A stretch of DNA of 64,000 bases from Stakelama sediminis (GCF_014199335.1 NZ_JACIJI010000004.1:186001-250000); one strand, 5' to 3'. Shown: positions 27,595 through 36,886, counted from the first letter of the stretch. Notes: a model not told the origin generated them from the sequence alone. Numbers and translations are program-made.

Positions 27595-28989
27595 ATGGCC
27601 AAGCTGAAACGAGCCGCTTTGGGATTGTTGCTGAGCGCAAGCGCGCTCGCCGTACCGGAGCTGGCCCATGCGCAGAGCGCGCGGGAGGCGGAACTGGAAC
27701 AGCGTCTGGAACGACTGGAAGCGCAGATGCAGCAGCTTCGTGCCGACCTGGCCGCTGCGCGTCAGCAACAGGCGCAGACGGATGCAACCGCACAGGCAGC
27801 GGTTACGAAAAGCGATGATACCGCGACGAAGGTTGCTGCGATCGAGGCGCAACCGACGCAACCGCAGGGCGATGGCTTCCGGGTCGGCGATACGACGTTC
27901 AAGGTCGGTGGATTCATCCGCGTCGTGGCCTCCAACAGTCATTTCGGCGATGGCGAGGTGCCCAACAACACGGTGGGCCGCGATTTCGATCTGGCGCAGG
28001 CGGTGCCGGTCGGTGGCGGTGCTCCCTCCAATGTGCAGGACTTCACCGCCAAACAGTCTCGCGCCTGGATTTCGATGTCGACCAGCGTCGGTAGCCATGT
28101 CGTCAAAGGGCTGATCGAGGCGGATTTCCAGACGCTGACCGGCAGTCAGCGGACGACCAATCGCTATGATTTCTCGCTACGCCGTGCGTTTCTGCAATTC
28201 GACAACTGGCTGATCGGTCAGGAATGGACGACGTTCCAGAATGTCGCGGTCCTGCCTGAAAGCACCGATTTCGTTGGAGTTGCCGGGGGAACGATTTTCG
28301 TCCGCCAGCCGATGGTGCGCTATACGGCTGCGCTGGGGCAGGGGATGACGCTGGCGGTAGCGGCGGAAAACCCCGAAAGCGGCACCGCGACGCTGGGCAG
28401 TCCGGCGCTCACCGAGAATGGCGACGACCATATCCCCGATTTTACCGCGCGCCTGAATGTCGCAGGCAAGAGCGGAGAGTTCGCACTGGCCGGTATCGCC
28501 CGCCAGATCAGCGTGAATGCGGGCGGCGACGGGGTGAACCAGTTCGGCTGGGGCATCAGCGGGTCGGGCAAGCTTTTCCTGAACGCCGCGCATAGTGCCG
28601 ACCTGCGCTTCATGGCGACCTATGGTTCGGATATCGGCCGCTATGTCGGGTTCAACTTCGCGCCGGACGCGATTTACGATCCCGCTACCGATACGCTTTC
28701 CCGTGTAAAGGTGTTCGGCGGCTTTGCGGCCCTTCGCGTACCGGTTGCGGCGAACGTCCGGGTCAATCTGATGGGCGATTACCAGAATGTCGATTACGCC
28801 GACGACCTGACCATCGCGAGCATTGGCGGCTATAATCACCGCACCTATTCGGGCGCAGTCAACCTGTTCTACTCGCCGTTCAAAAGCGTCGATCTGGGCG
28901 TCGAATATCGCCACCGGGTCCGCACGATCGTGACCGGCGCAACCGGCACGCTCGACCGGATCAGTGTCGCCGGAAAATACACATTCTAG
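27595..28989 (+). CDS. DcaP-type outer-membrane porin
   Basis: A 464-residue outer-membrane beta-barrel. Signal peptide MAKLKRAALGLLLSASALAVPELAHAQ, followed by a coiled coil (REAELEQRLERLEAQMQQLRA) of about 40 residues, as in DcaP-like trimeric porins that take up dicarboxylates and other small acids. The barrel part alternates amphipathic strands (FRVGDTTFKVGGFIRVVASN, DFSLRRAFLQFDNWLIGQEW) and ends with the C-terminal phenylalanine signature KYTF. It is divergent from acs across a shared regulatory dyad and 26 bases upstream of an MHS transporter, so it probably admits acetate or related acids. Confidence 0.87.
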   Translation: MAKLKRAALGLLLSASALAVPELAHAQSAREAELEQRLERLEAQMQQLRADLAAARQQQAQTDATAQAAVTKSDDTATKVAAIEAQPTQPQGDGFRVGDTTFKVGGFIRVVASNSHFGDGEVPNNTVGRDFDLAQAVPVGGGAPSNVQDFTAKQSRAWISMSTSVGSHVVKGLIEADFQTLTGSQRTTNRYDFSLRRAFLQFDNWLIGQEWTTFQNVAVLPESTDFVGVAGGTIFVRQPMVRYTAALGQGMTLAVAAENPESGTATLGSPALTENGDDHIPDFTARLNVAGKSGEFALAGIARQISVNAGGDGVNQFGWGISGSGKLFLNAAHSADLRFMATYGSDIGRYVGFNFAPDAIYDPATDTLSRVKVFGGFAALRVPVAANVRVNLMGDYQNVDYADDLTIASIGGYNHRTYSGAVNLFYSPFKSVDLGVEYRHRVRTIVTGATGTLDRISVAGKYTF

Positions 28990-29015
28990 AATGATAACGG
29001 GGAAGGAGAGGGAAA

Positions 29016-30683
29016 ATGGCTACTGCCTATGAGGATGTTCCCAAACATCACAAGCCGACCCAGAGCGAGAAGCTGGTCATTACCGCGTCTTCGCTCGGCA
29101 CGGTGATCGAATGGTATGATTTCTATCTGTACGGCCTGCTAGCCGTTTTCATTTCAAAGGTGTTCTTCGCCGGAGTGAACGAAACCACCGGCTTCATTCT
29201 GGCGCTCGGCGCGTTCGCGGCCGGGTTTGCCGTGCGGCCGTTCGGGGCGCTGGTGTTCGGCCGCGTCGGCGATATCGTCGGACGGAAGAACACTTTCCTC
29301 GTCACCATGGGGTTGATGGGCCTGTCGACCTTCGCGGTCGGCCTGTTGCCGGGCTATGCCACGATCGGCGTCGCATCGCCGATCATCCTCGTACTGCTGC
29401 GCGTGGTGCAGGGGTTGGCGCTGGGCGGCGAATATGGCGGTGCCGCCACCTATGTTGCCGAACATGCGCCCAACAATAAGCGCGGTTTCTACACGAGTTT
29501 CATTCAGATCACCGCGACCTTCGGCCTGTTCACCGCGCTGCTGGTGGTGATCGGCATTCGTACCATCATGGGCGAGGACAGTTTCGGCGGCTGGGGCTGG
29601 CGTATCCCCTTTCTGCTGTCGTCGCTGCTGCTGGGTGTGTCGATGTGGATCCGGCTTCAGCTCAACGAAAGCCCGGTTTTCCAGAAGATGAAGGATGAAG
29701 GCACCACCTCGAAAGCGCCCTTGTCCGAAGCGTTCGGCCGGTGGGGAAATCTGCGCTGGGTGCTGGTGGCGCTGTTCGGTGCGGTCGCCGGTCAGGCGGT
29801 GGTCTGGTACACGGGGCAGTTCTACGCGCTGTTCTATCTGGAGAAGATCCTGAAGGTCGACGGCGCGACCGCCAACATCCTGATTGCCATCGCACTGGCG
29901 CTGGCCACGCCGTTCTTCGTCATCTTCGGCTGGCTGTCGGACAGGGTGGGGCGCAAGCCCTTCATTCTGGGCGGCTGCGCCCTGGCGGCGCTGACCTACT
30001 TTCCCGCCTATCATATGCTCTCGAACGCAGCCAATCCGGCGCTTTCGGCGGCGCAGGCGGCGGCACCCGTCACCGTGACCGCCAATGACAGTGAGTGTTC
30101 TTTCCAGTTCGACCCGATCGGCAAGAACAAGTTCGACAGGACGAGCTGCGATATCGCCAAGGCATATCTGGCGAAGAGCGGCATCAACTATACCAATGCC
30201 GCAGCGGCGGAAGGGCTTCCCGCCACCGTTGCGATCGGTAGCCGGGTACTGGTCGCGCCGGTTCCTTCCGCCTTGTCGCCGGAAGCACGGGGCGATGCGA
30301 TCGCGGGTTTCCAGAGCAAGCTGAAGGCGGCGCTGGCCGATGCCGGATATCCGGCCAGAGCGGACCCGGATGCGGTCAACAAGCCGATGGTGATCGCGGT
30401 CCTGTTCTACCTCGTGCTGCTGGTCACGATGGTGTACGGTCCGATTGCGGCAATGCTGGTCGAACTGTTCCCCAGCCGTATCCGCTATACCTCCATGTCG
30501 CTGCCCTATCATATCGGCAACGGCTGGTTCGGCGGCTTCCTGCCGACCACGGCTTTCGCGATGGTCGCTGCCACCGGCAACATCTATTACGGCCTGTGGT
30601 ATCCCGTGCTGGTAGCGGCCGCGACAGTGGTGATCGGCCTGTTGTTCCTGCCCGAAACGTTTCGGAGGAATATCGACGACTGA
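29016..30683 (+). CDS. MFS transporter, metabolite:H+ symporter (MHS) type, with large loop insertion
   Basis: A 555-residue inner-membrane symporter. MHS signatures: SSLGTVIEWYDFYLYGLLA in helix 1, FGALVFGRVGDIVGRKNTF between helices 2 and 3, RVVQGLALGGEYGGAATYVAEHAP, and GWLSDRVGRKPF. Typical members have about 430-450 residues; here residues about 335-455 form an extra extramembrane insertion after helix 9 with two cysteines (C361, C378), likely periplasmic and possibly disulfide-bonded. The final helices YGPIAAMLVELFPSRIRYTSMSLPYHIGNG are intact. Strong GGAAGGAGAGGG ribosome site. With acs, prpE and the porin it is the likely importer of a short-chain carboxylate. Confidence 0.88.
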   Translation: MATAYEDVPKHHKPTQSEKLVITASSLGTVIEWYDFYLYGLLAVFISKVFFAGVNETTGFILALGAFAAGFAVRPFGALVFGRVGDIVGRKNTFLVTMGLMGLSTFAVGLLPGYATIGVASPIILVLLRVVQGLALGGEYGGAATYVAEHAPNNKRGFYTSFIQITATFGLFTALLVVIGIRTIMGEDSFGGWGWRIPFLLSSLLLGVSMWIRLQLNESPVFQKMKDEGTTSKAPLSEAFGRWGNLRWVLVALFGAVAGQAVVWYTGQFYALFYLEKILKVDGATANILIAIALALATPFFVIFGWLSDRVGRKPFILGGCALAALTYFPAYHMLSNAANPALSAAQAAAPVTVTANDSECSFQFDPIGKNKFDRTSCDIAKAYLAKSGINYTNAAAAEGLPATVAIGSRVLVAPVPSALSPEARGDAIAGFQSKLKAALADAGYPARADPDAVNKPMVIAVLFYLVLLVTMVYGPIAAMLVELFPSRIRYTSMSLPYHIGNGWFGGFLPTTAFAMVAATGNIYYGLWYPVLVAAATVVIGLLFLPETFRRNIDD

Positions 30684-30696
30684 TTATTTTGATCCC

Positions 30697-30738
30697 GACG
30701 GCATCGTGTTTTGCACTGGATCAAAGCACGATGCCGTC
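30697..30738. terminator. 17-bp hairpin after MHS transporter gene
   Basis: Left arm 30697-30713 (GACGGCATCGTGTTTTG) pairs with right arm 30722-30738 (CAAAGCACGATGCCGTC), one G-U pair, loop CACTGGAT. It starts 14 bases after the stop. No T-run follows, so it may be a Rho-independent-like stop with low efficiency, a 3' stabiliser, or an attenuator before the GNAT-prpE genes. Confidence 0.5.
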
Positions 30739-30779
30739 CAACCCACGATAGCGGCCAGTGACGACAATCGGAGGCAGTC

Positions 30780-31295
30780 ATGACCACCACCACGAACCAA
30801 CTTGAAACCCGCTCGGGCGTCGCGCTGAACGTTCGTCCCGCCACCGAACAGGATGAGACGATGCTCTCCACCCTGTTCGATCAGGTCAGCGATGATGACC
30901 GGCGTTTCCGTTTCCTGTCCGCTGCTGAGCATATCAGCCACACGCAACTCGATCCGCTGATCCATGCCGACCATTTTACCAGCGAGAGTTTTCTGGCGTT
31001 CGACGCTGCCACCGATGAACTGGTGGCATCCGCGCTGCTCGCCTGCGACAAGGATATGGATACCGGCGAAATCGCGGTGTCGATCCGCAAGGATTATCGT
31101 GGCAAGGGCGTCGGCTGGGCCTTGCTCGACATGCTCGGCAGCGAAGCGGAACGGCGTGGTGTGCGCCGGGTGATCTCAATCGAAAGTCGCGAAAACCATG
31201 CCGCGATCGAACTGGAGCGGGAAAAGGGTTTCACGCCTGAACCGGTCGACGGCGATCCGACGCTGGTCGTTCTTTCCAAAAACTTTCGGGAGTAA
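30780..31295 (+). CDS. GNAT acetyltransferase, Pat-like
   Basis: A 171-residue single-domain GNAT N-acetyltransferase. The acetyl-CoA pyrophosphate loop is visible as RKDYRGKGVGWALLDML (R/Q-x-x-G-x-G/A), with the later beta-bulge strand VISIESRENHAAIELEREKGF. The N-terminal VRPATEQDETMLSTLFDQVSDDDRRFRF resembles the GNAT half of protein lysine acetyltransferases (Pat/YfiQ), which inactivate Acs and related synthetases by acetylating the C-terminal lysine. GGAGG lies six bases before the ATG. It ends three bases before prpE, and acs is close by, so regulation of these two synthetases is a reasonable but untested inference. Confidence 0.82.
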   Translation: MTTTTNQLETRSGVALNVRPATEQDETMLSTLFDQVSDDDRRFRFLSAAEHISHTQLDPLIHADHFTSESFLAFDAATDELVASALLACDKDMDTGEIAVSIRKDYRGKGVGWALLDMLGSEAERRGVRRVISIESRENHAAIELEREKGFTPEPVDGDPTLVVLSKNFRE

Positions 31296-31298
31296 GGC

Positions 31299-33185
31299 GT
31301 GCGCGAGGCATATCAGCGAAGCTGGCAGGCGAGCATCGACGATCCGCAGGGATTCTGGCTGGACGCCGCAAAAGCGGTGGACTGGTTCGATGCTCCTGAA
31401 AGCGCCTATTCCGAAAAGGCGGGATGGTTTCCGGGTGCCTCGCTCAACACCTGTTACAATTGCGTTGATCGCCACGTTGCCGCGGGGCGCGGCGATGGGG
31501 TTGCGTTGATTTACGATAGCCCGGTGACGGACACGACCCGGTCCTGGAGCTATGCGCAATTGCTCGAAGAGGTCGGTCGGGTGGCGGCTATGCTGGCGCG
31601 GCTCGGCGTGGAGAAGGGGGACCGCATCGTCCTCTATATGCCGATGGTCCCCGAAACGCTGTTTGCCATGCTGGCCTGCGCGCGGCTGGGTGCCGTTCAT
31701 TCGGTGGTCTTCGGCGGTTTCGCGCCGCATGAGCTTGCCAAGCGGATCGATGACGCTGCGCCGAAACTGGTGCTGACCGCGTCCTGCGGGATCGAGGGCA
31801 GCCGTACCATCGCCTATAAGCCGATGGTCGATCAGGCGCTGAAGCTTGCCAGCCATGCGGTCGCTCATGTCGTGTTGCTACAGCGCGACCGCCTGATGGC
31901 CGATATCAACGCACCGCGCGATATCGACTGGGCGGCATTGCGTGAGGACACGGCAGGCGATTCCCTGCCGGATTGCGCACCCGTGGCGTCCGACGATCCA
32001 CTCTATATTCTCTACACGTCCGGCACGACCGGTACGCCCAAGGGCGTGGTGCGCGAAAATGGCGGCCATGCCGTCGCGCTCGCCTGGTCGATGGCGAATA
32101 TCTACGGCATCGGCGCGGGCGATGTATTCTGGGCGGCGTCCGATGTCGGCTGGGTCGTCGGCCACAGCTATATCGTCTATGCGCCGCTACTGGTCGGTGC
32201 GACCACCATCCTGTTCGAAGGAAAGCCGATCGGCACCCCCGATGCAGGTACTTTCTGGCGTACCATCGCCCGGCATGCGGTGAAGATATTCTTCACCGCC
32301 CCGACCGCGATCCGCGCGGTGCGCAAGGAGGATAGCGAGGCGGCTTTTATGAAGGAAACGGGGACGGGTCCGCTTCAGGCGATCTTCCTTGCGGGCGAAC
32401 GTGCCGACCCGGATACCATCGCCTGGCTGGAGGAAAAGAGCGGCCTGCCGGTGATCGATCACTGGTGGCAGACGGAGCTTGGCTGGCCCGCCATCGCGAC
32501 CTGCTTCGCGATGGGCGATACCCGACGCAGGCCGGGAAGTGCCGGCTTTCCCGTTCCCGGCTGGAACTTCGCCGTGCTGGGCGATGACGGCAGAGTTCTG
32601 GGCGCAGAGCAGAGCGGCAATATCGCGATCCGCGAACCCCTGCCGCCCGGTGCTTTTCGCGCGCTGTGGAATAATCCGGAACGCTATGCCAAAAGCTTTT
32701 CGGGCTTTCCCGGCTATTATGAAACAGGCGACGCCGGACATTTCGACAGCGACGGTTTCCTGCACATCATGGGGCGCACCGACGACATCATAAACGTTGC
32801 CGGGCACCGTTTGTCGACGGGTCAGATGGAGCAGATCGTCGCACAGGTGCCGGGTGTTGCCGAGTGCGCGGTGATCGGCGCGGACGATCCGGTAAAGGGC
32901 ATGGTGCCGCTCGCCTTCATCGTTCCGCGAGCCGATATATCCGATGCTTCAGCATTGGCCGCGGCTGCCATCGCCGCCGTGCGTGCCGAACTGGGTGCCG
33001 TGGCCGCGCTGCGTAAAGCCTATGTCGTGGCGCAGCTTCCCAAGACGCGATCGGGCAAGATCCTGCGCGCCCTGTTGCGGACCATCGCCAACGGCAAGGA
33101 CTATACTATTCCGGCGACGATAGAAGATCCTGCCGCGGCCGATGTGATTGCCGGAGCAATTGCTTCGGAAAGCACGCCGGCCTGA
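31299..33185 (+). CDS. prpE: Propionyl-CoA synthetase
   Basis: A 628-residue AMP-forming acyl-CoA synthetase of the PrpE subgroup, activating propionate. It begins at GTG 31299, three bases after the GNAT stop. Distinguishing PrpE segments: YQRSWQASIDDPQGFW, LYILYTSGTTGTPKGVVRENGGH, ASDVGWVVGHSYIVYAPLLVGATTILFEGKP, IDHWWQTELGWPAIA and FPVPGWNFAVL; the catalytic lysine is K587 in [11 protein letters not shown]. It lacks the TTGGY form seen in acetyl-CoA synthetase. Co-encoded with a Pat-like acetyltransferase that could control it post-translationally. No methylcitrate-cycle genes are in the window. Confidence 0.94.
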   Translation: MREAYQRSWQASIDDPQGFWLDAAKAVDWFDAPESAYSEKAGWFPGASLNTCYNCVDRHVAAGRGDGVALIYDSPVTDTTRSWSYAQLLEEVGRVAAMLARLGVEKGDRIVLYMPMVPETLFAMLACARLGAVHSVVFGGFAPHELAKRIDDAAPKLVLTASCGIEGSRTIAYKPMVDQALKLASHAVAHVVLLQRDRLMADINAPRDIDWAALREDTAGDSLPDCAPVASDDPLYILYTSGTTGTPKGVVRENGGHAVALAWSMANIYGIGAGDVFWAASDVGWVVGHSYIVYAPLLVGATTILFEGKPIGTPDAGTFWRTIARHAVKIFFTAPTAIRAVRKEDSEAAFMKETGTGPLQAIFLAGERADPDTIAWLEEKSGLPVIDHWWQTELGWPAIATCFAMGDTRRRPGSAGFPVPGWNFAVLGDDGRVLGAEQSGNIAIREPLPPGAFRALWNNPERYAKSFSGFPGYYETGDAGHFDSDGFLHIMGRTDDIINVAGHRLSTGQMEQIVAQVPGVAECAVIGADDPVKGMVPLAFIVPRADISDASALAAAAIAAVRAELGAVAALRKAYVVAQLPKTRSGKILRALLRTIANGKDYTIPATIEDPAAADVIAGAIASESTPA

Positions 33186-33266
33186 CTGGTTCGGACAGAC
33201 CGTTCCCCCCTTTCCCCAATTGGGCCTGATCGTGTATTAAAACGATGCAATAGGAAGAGGAAACCA

Positions 33267-33725
33267 ATGAAAAGCGCGATTATAACGGGCTTCGCCGGTG
33301 TGTGGGCTATCGCGATTCCATCGCTTGCTCTTGCGCAATCGGGGGGTGGCGGGACCGGCCCGGGAATGCCGGTACTGGTGGGAGAAAGCCGTTCCGTCGA
33401 CTTCAATGAAAAGACGATGGACGAACGCGCGCGCGATGCCGCCGAACGCGACGCTTTGCAGAAGCAGCAGAAAGGCAAGGACGAGGCGAGAAGCCTCCGC
33501 GCACGCCCTGCCAGGTTGAAAGATCTGGTCGAGGGAGCGAAGATTTTCGACAAGAAAGGAGTCGAAATCGGCACGATTCAGTCAGTGGACGGTAACAGTG
33601 CGGTCGTCGCCAGCGGCGACAGCGTGGTCGCCGTGCCCGCCGACGCCTTCGGGAAAAATCGCAACGGGCTGATGCTGGCGATGACCAAGGCGCAGTTCGA
33701 CAAGCTGGTCGCCGGCGCGCAGTAA
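33267..33725 (+). CDS. Exported hypothetical protein
   Basis: A 152-residue periplasmic protein with signal peptide MKSAIITGFAGVWAIAIPSLALAQ. After a glycine-rich start the mature chain has a highly charged helical segment (KTMDERARDAAERDALQKQQKGKDEARSL) and then a small beta domain, LKDLVEGAKIFDKKGVEIGTIQSVDGNSAVVASGDSVVAVPADAF, that looks like a PRC-barrel fold. GGAAGAGGAAA precedes the ATG. I do not recognise a named family. Stands alone between prpE and a convergent reductase-like gene. Confidence 0.75.
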   Translation: MKSAIITGFAGVWAIAIPSLALAQSGGGGTGPGMPVLVGESRSVDFNEKTMDERARDAAERDALQKQQKGKDEARSLRARPARLKDLVEGAKIFDKKGVEIGTIQSVDGNSAVVASGDSVVAVPADAFGKNRNGLMLAMTKAQFDKLVAGAQ

Positions 33726-33740
33726 AACCAGTCCGGTTAT

Positions 33741-33771
33741 GGACGCCGTTCCCGAACGGGAACCGGCGTCC
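33741..33771. terminator. Bidirectional hairpin between convergent genes
   Basis: GGACGCCGTTCCCG pairs with CGGGAACCGGCGTCC with a single bulged base, giving a 14-bp stem with a tiny loop, in the 53-base gap between convergent genes. It fits a shared terminator. Confidence 0.65.
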
Positions 33772-33778
33772 AGCATGG

Positions 33779-34948
33779 CTATTCGACGCGGAAGGTCAGC
33801 CCCGCATTGGCCTCCAGCCGTTTTCTCAGCGGTTCGGCCATCAGTCCGCCCGCCGTCCAGATGCCGCCGGTTTTCGGCGCTTCGTGGATCAGGCAAAGCG
33901 CGCTTTCCGCAATCATCTTGCTGGTCGAGCCATAGCCGGGATCGCGGTCTCCCGTCACCGTTGCCGTCAGGCGTTCGCCATCGGGCATTTCGGCGATGAA
34001 CAGCAGTTCGTAAAAGCCGGTTTCGCGTTCTTCTTTGCTCGGGCCTTCGCCCGGTTTCGGGCCGTCCTCACCGCCGATCGGGTTCATCTTCGCAATGGCC
34101 TCGGCCGCGGCCTTGCCCATTTCGCCCAGTCCCGGTGCGATCATCATCTCGTCATACACGAAATCGGTGCCATAGGGCTGACCGGCGAGGAAGTTCGAGC
34201 GGTGCACGTTCTTGGTGTTGATCGTCGCCATGACGAAGGGTGCGACCCAGGCTTCGACCGCCGGATCATATTCCGGCAGCAACCCCTTGGGCTGCTCCGG
34301 GCCGGTAAATCCGGGGGTCAGGGCAAAGGGATCGAGCAGCAGCTTGACCAGCGACGGGTTGCGCGCCGCCGCCGCCATGGTTGCCTTTGCGCTGGCCGCC
34401 GTGCCGCCGGAAAATGTGCCCTTCATCGCCTTGATGCGGCCTTTGACGCGCGGGGCAGGGCGACCGAATTTCGCAATTGCCGCCTGTTCGACGGTCCAGA
34501 CGCCAAGGTCGAAGGGGATCGAGTCGAACCCGCAGGAAAAGACGATCCGCGCGCCGCTTTGCTCTGCCGCCGCCTGATGCCGGTCGATCATATCGCGCAT
34601 CCAGTTGGGTTCGCCGCACAGATCGACATAGCCGGTGCCTTCCATGACACAGGCGGCGACGAGATCGGAGCCGTATAGCTGATACGGGCCGACGGTACTC
34701 AGCACGACCTGCGTTTTCGCCGCCATCGCACGTAAGGAGGCGGGGTCGTCCGCATTGGCCGTCATCAGCGGCGTATCGGCAGGCGCGCCGATTGCATCGC
34801 GTACCGTCTGCAACTTGCTGAGCGAACGGCCCGCCATCGCCCAGCGTGCGGTACCCGCCGGACGATGGTTCAGATATTCGGCGACCAGCCGCCCGGTATA
34901 GCCGGTGGCGCCATAGACGATGATGTCGAATTCTCGCGTATCTGCCAT
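33779..34948 (-). CDS. Saccharopine dehydrogenase-like / trans-acting enoyl reductase family protein
   Basis: A 389-residue NAD(P)-dependent reductase. The N-terminal Rossmann motif FDIIVYGATGYTGRLVAEYL is followed by WAMAGRSLSKL, VVLSTVGPYQLYGSDLVAACVMEGTGYVDLCGEPNWMRDMIDRHQAAA and IVFSCGFDSIPFDLGVW, the pattern of the saccharopine dehydrogenase-like family that includes mycobacterial trans-acting enoyl reductases. The C-terminal half (GKAAAEAIAKM... YELLFIAEMPDGERLTATVTGDRDPGYGSTSKM) is also conserved in that group. Despite the family name it is not expected to make lysine. It lies 33 bases after an ABC exporter gene on the same strand; a lipid substrate is likely but not shown. Confidence 0.85.
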   Translation of the reverse strand: MADTREFDIIVYGATGYTGRLVAEYLNHRPAGTARWAMAGRSLSKLQTVRDAIGAPADTPLMTANADDPASLRAMAAKTQVVLSTVGPYQLYGSDLVAACVMEGTGYVDLCGEPNWMRDMIDRHQAAAEQSGARIVFSCGFDSIPFDLGVWTVEQAAIAKFGRPAPRVKGRIKAMKGTFSGGTAASAKATMAAAARNPSLVKLLLDPFALTPGFTGPEQPKGLLPEYDPAVEAWVAPFVMATINTKNVHRSNFLAGQPYGTDFVYDEMMIAPGLGEMGKAAAEAIAKMNPIGGEDGPKPGEGPSKEERETGFYELLFIAEMPDGERLTATVTGDRDPGYGSTSKMIAESALCLIHEAPKTGGIWTAGGLMAEPLRKRLEANAGLTFRVE

Positions 34949-34981
34949 TGGTCCTCTCCCGACCGTTCGCGTGTTTCGCGG

Positions 34982-36781
34982 TTATCCCGCTTCCTGAAAT
35001 TGCAGGCTGGCGAGCCGCGCGTAAAGCCCCCCATGCGATGCCAGTTCGGCATGGGTGCCGGTTTCCACAATCTTGCCTTCATCCATCACCACGATCCGCT
35101 TCGCCGCGCGCACGGTGGCAAGGCGATGGGCGATGACCAGTGTGGTGCGGTTGAGCATCAGATGGTCGAGCGCGTCCTGCACCAGCTTCTCGCTTTCGGC
35201 ATCGAGCGCGCTGGTTGCCTCGTCGAGCAGCAGAATGGGGGAGTCGCGCAGCAGCGCACGCGCAATTGCGACGCGTTGCCGCTGCCCGCCCGACAGCCGC
35301 GCGCCGCCTTCGCCCAGATAGGTGTCGAGTCCTTCGGGTAACTCACGCAGGAAGGTTGCAGCATTGGCGGCCTCGGCTGCCTGCCACAGCGCTTCGTCGG
35401 AGGCATCCCATTTGCCGTAGCGCAGATTGTCGCGGGCAGAGGCGGCAAAAATCACCGTTTCCTGCGGCACGATGGCGATGCGCGAACGGATGTCCGCCGG
35501 ATCGGCCTGCTCGACGCGCACGCCATCGACACTGACACTGCCATATTGCGGGTCGTAGAAGCGCTGAATGAGCTGGAACAGCGTCGATTTTCCGGCACCC
35601 GACGGCCCGACCACGGCGACGGTCTCGCCCGGCGTTATCTCCAGTGAGAAATCATGCAGCGCCGCGACTTCGGGGCGGGTGGGGTAATGAAAGGTCACAT
35701 GGTCGAACGCGATACTGCCCTGCGGCGGTTGCGGCAGGGCAACCGGATTTGCGGGCGGCGCGATGTCCGGCTCCTGCGCCAGCAATTCGGCCATGCGGCT
35801 GGCCGCACCCGATGCCCGCAGCAGGTCGCCATACACCTCGATCAGTGCGCCGAACGATCCGGTGACCAGCCCGGCGGTAATGACGAAGGCGGTAATCGCC
35901 CCGCCGGTAATCTGGCCCGCAGCGACGCCATGCACCGCATCCCACATGATCAGCGTAATCGCGCCGAACAACAGGCCGATGACCAGCGCCGTCATCACCG
36001 CGCGCAGGCCGAAGCGGCGCTTCGAGGTCTGGAAGGCGCTTTCGACGGCGATGGAGAAGCGCTCGCCCTCGCGCCTTTCCTGTCCGAACGCCTGCACGAT
36101 CTTCATCGCACCCAGTGTTTCCGACACGATCGCGCCGATATCGGCAATGCGATCCTGCGTCGAACGCGACAATTTCCGTACCCGGCCGCCCAGCCACATG
36201 ATCGGCAGGACGACCACCGGAATGCCGACGATCAGGAAGGTCGCAATGCGCGGGGCCAGCACGAACAGATAGACCACGCCACCCACGCCGATCAGGAAGT
36301 TGCGCAGCGCGATCGAGATGGTGCTGCCCACCACCTGTTCGACGACGGCGGTGTCGGACGTCAGGCGAGAGGCGATTTCGGAAGGGCGGTTCTCCTCGAA
36401 CCAGCGCGGCGGCAGGCGCAGCAGGTTGCGGTGCACATCCATGCGCATATCGGCGGTGGTACGCTCGGCAAGCCAGCTCACGAAGTAAAAGCGTCCCGCA
36501 GTCGCCAGTGCGAGCACCAGCACCACAACCAGCAGCCCCCGGAAATAGGGCGCGATGCTGGCCGGATCGCTGCCCGCTGCAAAGCCGTTATCCACCACCA
36601 GACGAAAGGTATAAGGTACGGAAAGCGTCGCTATCGCCGCCACAAAAAGCGAAAACAGCGCCGCGGCCAGTCGTCCCTTATACCGGGCTGTGTAGCGCCA
36701 GACGATTCGCAGATTGCTGAGCTTGCGGTCGGGCGGGGTTTTGGTTTCGGATGCGGGCGGGTTCGGGGCAGGGTCGGCCAT
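34982..36781 (-). CDS. ABC exporter, fused membrane and ATPase domains (MsbA/LmrA type)
   Basis: A 599-residue half-transporter that works as a homodimer. Six transmembrane helices (about residues 30-330, beginning WRYTARYKGRLAAALFSLFVAAIATLS), then the ATPase domain: Walker A VVGPSGAGKSTLFQLIQRFYDP, Q-loop IAIVPQETVIFAAS, ABC signature RLSGGQRQRVAIARALL, Walker B ILLLDEATSALD, and H-loop VIAHRLATVRAAKRI. ATG 36781 is preferred; GTG 36787 would add two residues. Probably lipid or drug export across the inner membrane. Separated by 138 bases from the divergent phaZ-like gene. Confidence 0.93.
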   Translation of the reverse strand: MADPAPNPPASETKTPPDRKLSNLRIVWRYTARYKGRLAAALFSLFVAAIATLSVPYTFRLVVDNGFAAGSDPASIAPYFRGLLVVVLVLALATAGRFYFVSWLAERTTADMRMDVHRNLLRLPPRWFEENRPSEIASRLTSDTAVVEQVVGSTISIALRNFLIGVGGVVYLFVLAPRIATFLIVGIPVVVLPIMWLGGRVRKLSRSTQDRIADIGAIVSETLGAMKIVQAFGQERREGERFSIAVESAFQTSKRRFGLRAVMTALVIGLLFGAITLIMWDAVHGVAAGQITGGAITAFVITAGLVTGSFGALIEVYGDLLRASGAASRMAELLAQEPDIAPPANPVALPQPPQGSIAFDHVTFHYPTRPEVAALHDFSLEITPGETVAVVGPSGAGKSTLFQLIQRFYDPQYGSVSVDGVRVEQADPADIRSRIAIVPQETVIFAASARDNLRYGKWDASDEALWQAAEAANAATFLRELPEGLDTYLGEGGARLSGGQRQRVAIARALLRDSPILLLDEATSALDAESEKLVQDALDHLMLNRTTLVIAHRLATVRAAKRIVVMDEGKIVETGTHAELASHGGLYARLASLQFQEAG

Positions 36782-36886
36782 ATCCACCCGTTAACCCGAA
36801 CCGTGGCAGGAAGAAAGCGTTGAGGCGTTCGCCGCAGCCGGTGTTGCACTGCATCATGGGAATGCGGTACAGCGAATCTCCGTTTG

